From Oceanispirochaeta sp963676905 (GTDB taxonomy: Bacteria; Spirochaetota; Spirochaetia; DSM-2461): DNA of 64,000 nucleotides. Below, one piece after another: positions 1 through 7,317 of the stretch; positions within the stretch are counted from its first letter, which is position 1, and every line of letters starts with the position of its first letter. The stretch covers positions 2,852,001 through 2,916,000 of the forward strand of contig CAXXVE010000001.1 of assembly GCA_963676905.2 (NCBI GenBank). Direction: 5' to 3'. The notes under the pieces were generated by a model. It was not told where the DNA came from and made no database searches. It saw only the letters and a list, made by a program, of their open reading frames with translations. Made by a program: the position numbers and the translations under genes.

Positions 1-1
1 G

Positions 2-712
2 GCCTGGTACAACAGCGGCGGTGTCTGGCAGGTAAACTCACAACTCCTGGAGTTCGCTTCAGCCTGTGGCTTCAGACCTCTTCGCTGTCAGGTTCGCAGA
101 CCTCAGACGAAAGGAAAAGTTGAGCGTTTCATCGGCTATCTGGGGCACAGCTTCCTGATCCGTGAAGAGGCTTTGAAGTCATGTACTCTACAGGATCTTA
201 ATCAATCCGTTATCGAGTGGATCTCTAGAGTCGTGGAAACACAAATGAGTCAGTTCCGGCAGACACGGAAAGAGCGCTTTGACTATGAGAAGCAGTTTAT
301 GAATCCCTGGAATCCGGGGGCGGCTCCCGATGTGAGACTTGTGAAAGAACTGCTAGTTTCTCGGGAAGGCGTAATTCGCTATGAAACCAATACATACAGT
401 GTCCCTGCTGATCATATCGGACAGACTGCAACGCTGAAGATTGACACACTGGAGAGAACCGCCGATGTCACCGTTGCTGGAAAGGTCGTAAGGTCTGTGG
501 ATCTTCTGGCGAAAGGCGCTAAATCAGTCTCAATCCGCAAGGCCGACCGGGACTCTCTTCTGAAACGGTGGAAACGGGAGAACCGGCAGAGCCTAAGGGC
601 AATTGTAGGCCGTTCAGAAAAAAGGGATACTCCTCACTCATCGCTGATTCAGACTGAAGTCGAAATACGCCATCCCAATCACTATGATCAGATAATCGGA
701 GTTGGCGCATGA
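2..712 (+). CDS. istA: IS21-family transposase IstA, C-terminal part (5' end outside window)
   Basis: This is the larger transposase of an IS21-type element, a DDE recombinase. The reading frame is open from base 2, so the gene starts before the window. The visible part begins with the end of the catalytic core: a KGKVERFIGYL stretch around 110-145 carries the final Glu of the DDE triad. It is followed by the C-terminal region typical of IstA, with a VSREGVIRYETNTYSVP segment that matches the usual 'V...Y.VP' motif. The stop overlaps the istB start by four bases (ATGA), the normal IS21 arrangement. The element is probably dead here because istB is interrupted. Confidence 0.9.
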   Translation, partial: AWYNSGGVWQVNSQLLEFASACGFRPLRCQVRRPQTKGKVERFIGYLGHSFLIREEALKSCTLQDLNQSVIEWISRVVETQMSQFRQTRKERFDYEKQFMNPWNPGAAPDVRLVKELLVSREGVIRYETNTYSVPADHIGQTATLKIDTLERTADVTVAGKVVRSVDLLAKGAKSVSIRKADRDSLLKRWKRENRQSLRAIVGRSEKRDTPHSSLIQTEVEIRHPNHYDQIIGVGA

Positions 713-1045
713 ACGTACTCAGGGAGACCATTGAAACCCGCTTGAATGAGCTGGGACTTGAGTTCATGGCTGCAGGACTGGAAAGCTATCTGGAAGCTCA
801 GTCTCATACCGAGAATACGCTGACACAATCAATTGCTGACCTATTAGAGCTGGAGTATATTCCCCGGAAAGAACGAGCTGCCAAGAGTCGTCTGAAGCTC
901 TCAGGAATGCCCTGTATCAAGCTGCTAGAAGACTTTGATCCGGCGTGGCTTAAGGGCGGTCTGACCGCCAGTCAGTTAGCCGATCTTTCTAGTTTGGCAT
1001 TTATTGAAAGGAAGGAGAATCTGGTCCTGATGGGACCCAGCGGTC
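709..1045 (+). pseudogene. istB: IstB helper ATPase, N-terminal fragment (split by an IS3 element)
   Basis: IstB is the AAA+ ATPase that directs IstA to target DNA. This fragment starts at ATG 709 overlapping istA and runs through the N-terminal domain into the Walker A motif, where it reads LVLMGPSGL. An IS3 element enters after base 1045. The rest of the gene resumes at 2278 after the element and one copy of a GTC duplication, reading LGKTHLMLALAH. Removing the insert and one GTC restores the frame and a perfect GPSGLGKT loop. The insertion therefore falls exactly in the nucleotide-binding loop and must abolish function. Confidence 0.93.
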
Positions 1046-1073
1046 TGGAATTCCCCCAGTTCTGTAGACACTT

Positions 1074-1883
1074 TCAACCTAATCTAACAGACCTTTCAAA
1101 ATCAACTGGTGATTGCTGATTTAAATGCTTATGTCTTCTTTTCCGATTATAAAATGCTTCAATATAATCGAAGATATCAGAACGAGCTTCTTTTCGGCTT
1201 TTATAAACCTGCTTTCTAATCCGTTCTTTTTTCAGACTGCTAAAGAAGGATTCTGCAACAGCGTTGTCCCAACAATTTCCCCGACGACTCATGCTGGGAT
1301 CTAATTTATTATCTCTACAGAAACGGATCCAGTCATCTGATCCGAACTGGGAGCCTTGGTCTGAGTGAATTAAAACCCTCTTCTTCGGTCTTCTTTTCCA
1401 ACATGCCATCAATAATGCCTGTATGACGATATCTCTATGTAAAGTATTTTGCATTGACCAACCGACTACGGTCCTGGAATACAAATCTATAACAACAGCA
1501 AGATAGAGCCATCCCTCTAAAGTTCTTACATAGGTAATATCTGTAACCCATGCTTTATCAGGCTCTTCCACATCAAATTGGCGTTCCAATAAATTCGGAG
1601 ACACGATTGAGGGGGGACCTGATTGATATCTATGTTTCTTTATGCCTAAAATCGCCTCTATTTTATTATCTCGCATAATTCTGGCAACTCTATTCATTCC
1701 GCAGATAACACCTTCTTCTCGTAAATCCTTGTACAATCGAGGACTACCATAGGTTTTATCACTTTCTTCCCAGTAGTATTTAATTTTATCCAGTAGGATA
1801 GAATCCTCTTTTTCCCGTTTGGATTTAGGATTTTTTATCCATGAATAATATCCACTACGATGTACATTCAGGACGTTGCACAT
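1074..1883 (-). CDS. IS3-family transposase OrfB (DDE integrase domain)
   Basis: OrfB carries the rve-type catalytic core. The acidic residues are visible in WVTDITYVRT (first Asp), LIHSDQGSQF (second Asp) and NAVAESFFSSLKKE (Glu). The listed ATG at 1883 gives 269 residues, but the frame is open upstream in the -1 frame relative to orfA, reading RYAFIKRNRTNYRITT before that Met. Translation therefore most likely enters by -1 frameshift at 1964-1970, giving an OrfAB transposase that spans 1074-2218. The stop lies just inside the left inverted repeat. No inactivating change was seen. Confidence 0.92.
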   Translation of the reverse strand: MCNVLNVHRSGYYSWIKNPKSKREKEDSILLDKIKYYWEESDKTYGSPRLYKDLREEGVICGMNRVARIMRDNKIEAILGIKKHRYQSGPPSIVSPNLLERQFDVEEPDKAWVTDITYVRTLEGWLYLAVVIDLYSRTVVGWSMQNTLHRDIVIQALLMACWKRRPKKRVLIHSDQGSQFGSDDWIRFCRDNKLDPSMSRRGNCWDNAVAESFFSSLKKERIRKQVYKSRKEARSDIFDYIEAFYNRKRRHKHLNQQSPVDFERSVRLG

Positions 1884-1930
1884 TGTTGTAATTCTATAAT
1901 TTGTCCTGTTTCTCTTGATGAAGGCATACC

Positions 1931-2218
1931 TCAGTCGGACTGGTTTGCGAAGTATGCCGCGGCTTTTTTTAATATGTCACGTTCTTCTTCAGTCCGTTTC
2001 AATTCAGCCTTCAGCCTAGATACTTCCTTCTTCAAATCATCTGATTCTTTTTCTGATTTCGAAGATTTCCCATATCGCGGATCTTTCTTTAGCCAAATGT
2101 AAAGGCTATGGGTTGATACTCCTAATCGTTCAGACACTTCACGGACAGAATAGCCTCTATCAATAATTTGTCCGATAGCTTCCTGCTTGAACTCCTCTGT
2201 AAATCTCTGGTTTCCCAT
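1931..2218 (-). CDS. IS3-family transposase OrfA (helix-turn-helix subunit)
   Basis: OrfA has 95 residues. It opens with the MGNQRFTEEFKQEA-type N-terminus common in IS3-family OrfA, then a helix-turn-helix (SVREVSERLGVSTHSLYIWLKK) and a Lys/Glu-rich coiled coil (about residues 58-88) for multimerisation. A GAGGAG ribosome site lies 7-8 bases before the ATG at 2218. Near its end is a run of seven A on the coding strand (T7 at 1964-1970), reading A-AAA-AAG, the usual -1 slippage site that makes the OrfAB fusion. It binds the inverted repeats of this element. Confidence 0.92.
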   Translation of the reverse strand: MGNQRFTEEFKQEAIGQIIDRGYSVREVSERLGVSTHSLYIWLKKDPRYGKSSKSEKESDDLKKEVSRLKAELKRTEEERDILKKAAAYFANQSD

Positions 2219-2277
2219 TTCAACATCTCCTCATTTTGAGTTTATCAGATGTCTACTAAAGTGGGGGAATTCCAGTC

Positions 2278-2705
2278 TGGGAAAGACCCACCTGATGCTG
2301 GCCCTGGCTCACAAGGCCTGTCTGAATGGTTTTACGGTGTGGTACACAAGCTGCATCGACCTGATGGAGAACCTCACCAATGCTCGTGAACAGGGGCGAT
2401 TAAAGCGGCGGCTAACCTGGCTACGCAAACCTCATTTGATCCTGGTCGATGAAGTCGGCTACGAGAACCTGACCAAAGAACAGGCCAACCTGTTTTTTCA
2501 GATGGTGAATACACGCTACGAACAGGGAAGCATGATAATCACGACGAATAAACCCTTCGGTCGTTGGGCTGAGATCCTGGGTGATGAGGCCATTGCTACG
2601 GCGACCATCGACAGGCTGCTCCATCATGCTCATGTATTGAGCCTCAAAGGTGATTCATACCGGATGAAAGACCGGTTGAAAATAGGGATCGTTGATCCTG
2701 TTTAA
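2278..2705 (+). pseudogene. istB: IstB helper ATPase, C-terminal fragment
   Basis: This is the continuation of the interrupted istB after the IS3 element. It begins inside the Walker A motif (LGKTHLMLA), then shows Walker B (LILVDEVGYENL), sensor-1 (SMIITTNKPFGRW) and the IstB end HVLSLKGDSYRMKDR. The codons join in frame with 709-1045 once the insert and one GTC copy are removed. An open frame running from 2187 into this fragment is an accident of the junction. Confidence 0.92.
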
Positions 2706-2715
2706 TTTTACCCAA

Positions 2716-2767
2716 AAGCGGAACTTTTAAACCGATGAATTCAGGAACTTTTTAGGCGTTGTTGACA
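2716..2767 (+). repeat. Right end of the IS21 element with internal binding repeats
   Basis: After istB the sequence holds two related blocks, AAGCGGAACTTTTAAACCG (from about 2716) and TCAGGAACTTTTTAGGCG (about 2741), then ends GTTGTTGACA at 2767. IS21 ends normally carry several repeats of the transposase site and finish with a CA dinucleotide. The left end is outside the window, so the inverted repeat and target duplication cannot be checked. Unrelated permease coding sequence follows directly. Confidence 0.6.
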
Positions 2768-3538
2768 CAGAGACTCTTTCAGCTCCTCTCCCATAAAAAC
2801 CTGGGAGTCCTGGGGCTGCTCCCCGCCAGCCTTCTGGGCATCATTTCTCCTCTCTGCCTCTATGGGACTCTTCCTATAGCCGCGTCATTTTCTTCAAGGG
2901 GAATGCGTCATGACTGGCTGGCTGCCTTTATGATGTCCTCTGTGCTTCTGAATCCCCAGCTTCTGGCATACAGCGTCATTCTGGGGAGGCAGATGGTGCT
3001 CTTCCGCCTTCTGTTCAGTCTGCTTGGCGGCGTTATTGCAGGAGTTCTGGTCTCCATTTTCTATAAAGATAAGCCGTTCTTCTCCTTCGGAAAGTTCGGT
3101 GAGCCGTCAACAAGGGATGTTCATCCCAACATACTGCTTCGGCTGCTGTTCAATATGGGGCGTAATATAAAGGCCACAGGGCCTTACTTTTTTCTTGGTA
3201 TCGTCCTGACAGCCCTCTACCAGAGGTATGTACCTGCAGAGCTGGTCTCACAGGTATTCGGCAGCGGTAACAGAGGATACGGTGTCCTGACGGCGGCGGC
3301 TCTGGGAGTCCCTCTCTATGTTTGCGGTGGCGGGACTGTACCTCTGCTGGCCGAGTGGCTGATCCGGGGCATGAGTCCCGGAAGTGCTGTGGCATTTATG
3401 CTTTCCGGTCCAGCCACAAAAATTACAAATCTAAGTGCGGTGAAGGCCGTATTTACAGGCAGAAAGTTTATTGTTTATATCCTGTATTCTGTGTGCTTTG
3501 CCCTTATTTCAGGATTGCTGATTAATATTCTTGTATGA
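2768..3538 (+). pseudogene. DUF318/ArsP-type permease, 5'-truncated by the IS21 element
   Basis: The product is a hydrophobic protein of the predicted permease family DUF318 (YraQ/ArsP-like), whose members export small solutes such as organoarsenicals. Two conserved segments are visible: ISPLCLYGTLPIAASF near the start and GVPLYVCGGGTVPLLAEWLIRG followed by SGPATKITN in the second half. Family members usually have roughly 50-70 more residues with another membrane segment before the first motif. Here the frame runs straight out of the IS21 terminus, and the only nearby start (TTG at 2759) lies inside the element. I read it as a 5'-truncated gene, though fortuitous expression of a shorter protein is possible. 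Confidence 0.75.
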
Positions 3539-3574
3539 TTTGCGGCAGTGGTTTTTGATAGTGAGTTTTTTTCA

Positions 3575-3603
3575 ATGACACAGGGCCTTATATTGATTAT
3601 AAT
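3575..3603 (+). promoter_or_regulatory. Sigma-70-type promoter for the phosphoribosyltransferase gene
   Basis: ATGACA (3575-3580) and TATAAT (3598-3603) are separated by 17 bases, close to the vegetative consensus. The gene starts 75 bases downstream. Confidence 0.6.
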
Positions 3604-3677
3604 TGTCAGAATATAGTTTCCTCCTATTCTGAGCTCCGGGAACTGTTGATATTCAATTGCAAATATAAGGACTTGTT

Positions 3678-4283
3678 ATGAATAAATTGTTTACACCCTT
3701 CGATCAAATCAGAAACAACGCTCTGAAACTGGCTTACAAGGTATATCAGGACGGATTTGTTCCCGATGTCATCTATATTCCCCTCCGCGGGGGTGCCTAT
3801 ATGGGCAATGTGTTCAGTGAATTTTTCAAGCTTGTCAGAAAGGATGAGCGCCCTGTCTTCTATGCAGCTGTTGTCGCCCGTTCCTATACAGATATTCACA
3901 AGCAGGACCGGGTTATGATTGATGGATGGACCTACAATCCCGAACATCTGAGAAACGGAGATAAGATCCTTTTTATTGATGATATCTTTGATTCCGGCAG
4001 GACTCTGAATCATCTTGTAGAGGTCATCCTTGAAAAAGGGATTCCCCGGAAGGATGTGAAGGTTGCTGTTCATGACTACAAGGAAGTGAAGTACAAGGAG
4101 CATCTGCCCATTCAGCCTGACTACTTCTGCCGTAAATTTGAAGTTAACAGCGAGGATGACCAGGTTTGGATTCACTATATGAGCCATGAACTTGTGGGGC
4201 TGACCAAAGAGGAACAAAACCATCAGTACCTTGATAATGATCCCAGTCTTCAGGAAATTTTTGACTTTATCAATAAGCTCTGA
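3678..4283 (+). CDS. Phosphoribosyltransferase (HPRT-like)
   Basis: This 201-residue type I phosphoribosyltransferase probably salvages a purine base with PRPP. The PRPP loop is clear: ILFIDDIFDSGRTL (about residues 96-109), with the acidic pair and the Gly-Arg-Thr turn. An earlier DVIYIPLRGGAYMG matches the loop that contacts pyrophosphate. The fold and length fit hypoxanthine/xanthine-type enzymes, but the C-terminal hood that sets base choice is divergent, so the base is not assigned. An AGGACTTGTTATG start region precedes it. It stands alone between its own promoter and a terminator. Within the window it could supply IMP or XMP to the purA/purB/guaA/guaB set at 20-26 kb, which is inference only. 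Confidence 0.8.
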   Translation: MNKLFTPFDQIRNNALKLAYKVYQDGFVPDVIYIPLRGGAYMGNVFSEFFKLVRKDERPVFYAAVVARSYTDIHKQDRVMIDGWTYNPEHLRNGDKILFIDDIFDSGRTLNHLVEVILEKGIPRKDVKVAVHDYKEVKYKEHLPIQPDYFCRKFEVNSEDDQVWIHYMSHELVGLTKEEQNHQYLDNDPSLQEIFDFINKL

Positions 4284-4343
4284 TAAACAGCTGACTCTCC
4301 GGTCTTTTTGCTGCAGCGAAGGCTGGGAAAGCGCAAGGGCATA

Positions 4344-4374
4344 AAAAAACGGTATCCTTAGGATACCGTTTTTT
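4344..4374. terminator. Bidirectional intrinsic terminator
   Basis: ACGGTATCC and GGATACCGT pair around a TTA loop, flanked by an A-run on the left and a T-run on the right, so it can stop the phosphoribosyltransferase (+) and the lipoprotein gene (-). Confidence 0.9.
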
Positions 4375-4415
4375 GTTTATATGCTTTTCTTGAGAAGCAT
4401 TGCCCTCAAAAGGAT

Positions 4416-5663
4416 CTATTCTCTAGACCACTTGCGGTCACCGTCATCGGTGAGGGAGTTCAGCCAGAGCCCTTCGGCGCTTGTTGTTATATAGAGTCTG
4501 CCGCTTCCGCTGTTGTCAAAGTAGATATCTGTTATAGTTGCTTCCCTCAGATCAGTACTGCTGTAGTTGGTTGCAATAGTTGTTGTATTGCTTCCAATTG
4601 AGGGTGATGAAGTGTCGCTGAAATCTATCAGATAGTAACCGTCGCCGTAGTAGTAGCTGCTGCTGCCTGCATAGGCGTCAGCCCGGGTTCCAACCATAAT
4701 CATATCATCTACAAGGCCAGTGATATTGCAGAATGCAGAGAACTGTACGTCCCGGCTGTCATAGCCAATGGACTTCCATCCACCGCTGTTGAGATTGTAG
4801 AGAATCTTGTGGTAGCGGCCGTTGTCCTGTCTCAGTGAAATCAGAATCAGTTTTTCACCACCGGTTAGAGTAGTATAGTAGATCTGATTGTAGGTAGCAT
4901 CTTCAATGGAAGGGGTTATTTCTGTAAGACTCGTTGCCGAAGCGGAGCCGTAGAGAAGTTTTCCAGCGTCGTACTTGTCTGAAGCCGAGATGTTATTTAT
5001 GGCAATATAGTAGTCTGTTCCGTCAAACACAGCTCCCTGTACCGTAAATCCTGTATATCCTGTGGATACAATGTTCCCCGGGTCCAGACCATTGTCCAGA
5101 TTTGCCGCCTGTGCGCTTGAGTAGTAATAGAGTTCTGTCTCCTGAAGAACAGAACCATTGCTAGTCGTATTACTCCAGCTGCGGCGCTCTCTTGTAATAT
5201 AAAGACCGTTGCCGCCATCTACAGGAAAGAGTTTGAGAAGATAAAACTCAAAATCATCTACAGATGAGTCAACTTTTTCATAGCGGAACTGCTCGGATAG
5301 AGAACCGGCAGGGCTGGACGCTTTCAGAAGTCCGGAGCGGTAGTTGCTGTCGTGATCGATGGCTGTTGCATACAGGGCGCCGTTAAAGATCGCCATAGAG
5401 GGAACCGTTGCCTCACTTGAGTAGCCTGAAGGCAGGGGCATCTTCTCCCAGTCATTGGAGGCACCTTCAATGCTGGCCCACAGGTTTTTGCCGTGGGTGA
5501 TGTAGTAGCCGCCCATCTGATCGAAGTCGATAGTGGGTGTTCCGTCTTTAAAGTTGTTGTTGTCTTCAATCTTCTCTTCGTTTTCAAGAGTATGGAAAAT
5601 AGCGTCCCCGGAACAGGCTGCGAGAAGTAATATGGGAAGTATTATAAAAATCAGTTTTTTCAT
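4416..5663 (-). CDS. Lipoprotein, probable beta-propeller-like fold
   Basis: This 415-residue protein starts with a lipoprotein signal, MKKLIFIILPILLLAACSG, with the lipobox LAAC and Cys at residue 17. The rest is rich in Gly, Ser, Tyr and Thr, with recurring blocks such as 'NGALYATA', 'DGTDYYIAIN' and 'SGRLYITTSAEGLW', which look like blades of a propeller. No catalytic motif is seen and I do not recognise the family. It is followed on the same strand after 9 bases upstream by a barrel gene (5673-6305), so the two are probably co-transcribed. A surface or periplasmic role is inferred from the signal only. Confidence 0.75.
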   Translation of the reverse strand: MKKLIFIILPILLLAACSGDAIFHTLENEEKIEDNNNFKDGTPTIDFDQMGGYYITHGKNLWASIEGASNDWEKMPLPSGYSSEATVPSMAIFNGALYATAIDHDSNYRSGLLKASSPAGSLSEQFRYEKVDSSVDDFEFYLLKLFPVDGGNGLYITRERRSWSNTTSNGSVLQETELYYYSSAQAANLDNGLDPGNIVSTGYTGFTVQGAVFDGTDYYIAINNISASDKYDAGKLLYGSASATSLTEITPSIEDATYNQIYYTTLTGGEKLILISLRQDNGRYHKILYNLNSGGWKSIGYDSRDVQFSAFCNITGLVDDMIMVGTRADAYAGSSSYYYGDGYYLIDFSDTSSPSIGSNTTTIATNYSSTDLREATITDIYFDNSGSGRLYITTSAEGLWLNSLTDDGDRKWSRE

Positions 5664-5672
5664 GAAATCCTC

Positions 5673-6305
5673 TTAAAAGTGATAAACCGCAGAGAGGGAT
5701 ACATCCATAAAGTTTCCGAAACGGTTGTATTCCGGCTCGGAATAGAGCTGCGGAACCCACCAGTAGGTGGTGTTAAGTCCGAAAGACCAACTGGATGAGT
5801 AGTTCCAGAATGCGCCGAAACCGGGCTTCAGGATCATCTCAACATTGAAGTTTTCAAGGTAGGAGGTCATATTCACACCGGCACCGATATAAACGGGTAC
5901 GGATATGAGATTGTTCAAAAACTGAAACTCATAGGTCGCCCTGACAGTAATGGGTATCATATAGAAATTATTGTCATTGGGGCTGCTCGAAAACATGGCT
6001 CCGATTTCCATTCCCACCTGAAAGTTGTTGTTCAGGTAGGCTCCATAGTATAGAGATCCATTTCCTCCCAGGGAGAGGTTTGTGGAGTTCACTGATCCGT
6101 CGTTGGGGTTCTGGAAAAACAAAGGAATGAAAAATCCTGCGTTAATTCCGAAAACCTGATCACCCAGAGAGTGGTATTCTATTTTTCGGGGTGCTGCAAT
6201 TTCCTCTTCCTGCCCCTCTTCAGCGAAGACAAGCATTGAAAAAAATGAAAATATCAGCATAAATAGTACAAACGGGGATGAGACAAAGGGTAGCTTTCTA
6301 TCCAA
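5673..6305 (-). CDS. Outer-membrane beta-barrel protein, TP0733-like
   Basis: The 210-residue product has a signal peptide (a hydrophobic stretch ending VFAEE near residue 30) and a body of alternating aromatic strands. It ends SAVYHF, with the C-terminal Phe typical of outer-membrane barrels recognised by BamA. Length and the strand pattern (about eight strands) fit small OmpW/OmpA-like barrels. From memory, Treponema pallidum TP0733 is a protein of this kind located next to folD, and here folD is the divergent neighbour, which supports the match. It is likely co-transcribed with the lipoprotein gene downstream. Confidence 0.7.
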   Translation of the reverse strand: MDRKLPFVSSPFVLFMLIFSFFSMLVFAEEGQEEEIAAPRKIEYHSLGDQVFGINAGFFIPLFFQNPNDGSVNSTNLSLGGNGSLYYGAYLNNNFQVGMEIGAMFSSSPNDNNFYMIPITVRATYEFQFLNNLISVPVYIGAGVNMTSYLENFNVEMILKPGFGAFWNYSSSWSFGLNTTYWWVPQLYSEPEYNRFGNFMDVSLSAVYHF

Positions 6306-6403
6306 ATTTAGTTCCTCATTCTCTAATTTTGATTGATAATATCATAGTAACAACAAAGCTTCAACGAGGTTACGCTGAGCTTGTATTAAGGGGATAATTT
6401 ATT

Positions 6404-7282
6404 ATGGCAACGATCATTGATGGAAAAGCAGTCGCCCGGGATCTGAGGGAAAAACTGGCTGATAGAGTAAAAAATATGAAAGAATCCGGTGTTGTACCCG
6501 GCCTTGCAGTGGTTCTGCTCGGAGATGATCCTGCCAGCCGGTCCTATGTTACCGCTAAAGAGAAGAGCTGCCATGAACTTGGTATGTACTCCCGGGATAT
6601 CAGACTGCCGGCAGAAACAACAGAAGATGAGCTTTTAAAGCTTATTGACGAGCTGAATGCAGATGATGCCATTGACGGCATTCTTGTACAGCTTCCCCTT
6701 CCTTCCCATATAGACGAGCAGAAGATTATCGTATCCATTGATCCTGCAAAGGATGTGGACGGATTTCACCCCATGAGTGTGGGGCGGATGCTTCTGGAAC
6801 AGGATACCTTTCTTCCCTGTACTCCCCATGGAATACTCAAGCTGCTTGAGTATTCAGGGATCAGTGCGAAGGGTAAAAAAGTTGTTGTCGTTGGACGGAG
6901 CAATATCGTTGGAAAACCTATAAGCAATCTGATGTTCCAGAAACAGAGCTGGGGGAACGCCACAGTGACTGTCTGTCATACAGGCACATCCGATCTTAAA
7001 AAGGAGACCCTGGAGGCGGATATACTGATTGCCGCAGCAGGGCGCCCCGAGATGATTACAGGTGATATGATCAAAAAAGGTGCTGTTGTTATCGATGTCG
7101 GTGTCAACAGGGTGGATGACAGCACAAAGAAGAGGGGATACAGACTCTGCGGAGATGTTTCCTTCGATGATGCCTGCGAAAAAGCATCCTATATTACACC
7201 GGTTCCCGGAGGAGTAGGTCCCATGACTATTACAATGCTGCTCTTCAATACAGTCAAGTCGGCCGAAGCCAGACTGGGCTGA
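6404..7282 (+). CDS. folD: Bifunctional methylene-THF dehydrogenase/cyclohydrolase
   Basis: FolD interconverts 5,10-methylene-THF and 10-formyl-THF in the cytosol, feeding purine synthesis and Met-tRNA formylation. The protein has 292 residues, the usual length. Family signatures are present: PASRSYVTAKEKSCHELG (with the YVxxK catalytic Tyr/Lys), DGILVQLPLPSHI, the Rossmann segment VVVGRSNIVGKP, and PGGVGPMTITMLLFNT near the C-terminus. An AAGGGG ribosome site lies about 12 bases before the ATG. The gene diverges from the TP0733-like barrel gene and is followed after 35 bases by an LCP-family gene. Confidence 0.97.
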   Translation: MATIIDGKAVARDLREKLADRVKNMKESGVVPGLAVVLLGDDPASRSYVTAKEKSCHELGMYSRDIRLPAETTEDELLKLIDELNADDAIDGILVQLPLPSHIDEQKIIVSIDPAKDVDGFHPMSVGRMLLEQDTFLPCTPHGILKLLEYSGISAKGKKVVVVGRSNIVGKPISNLMFQKQSWGNATVTVCHTGTSDLKKETLEADILIAAAGRPEMITGDMIKKGAVVIDVGVNRVDDSTKKRGYRLCGDVSFDDACEKASYITPVPGGVGPMTITMLLFNTVKSAEARLG

Positions 7283-7317
7283 TAGAAAATTAACATACGG
7301 AGAAAACTCTTTTTTAT

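Larger units (their letters stand above)
1046..2274 (-). mobile_element. Complete IS3-family insertion sequence (1229 bp)
   Basis: The element is bounded by terminal inverted repeats: TGGAATTCCCCCA at 1046-1058 and its exact reverse complement at 2262-2274, with similarity continuing inward to about 25 bp (GTAGACA in both). A 3-bp target duplication, GTC, lies at 1043-1045 and 2275-2277. The two transposase frames, orfA and orfB, are on the minus strand. The intact ends, intact frames and clean duplication suggest recent insertion. It is nested in the IS21 istB gene. Confidence 0.94.

Noticed and set aside
2187..2277. Reading frame starting inside the IS3 end and running into istB
   Set aside because: The first codons come from the insertion-sequence end; only the part from 2278 is IstB sequence.
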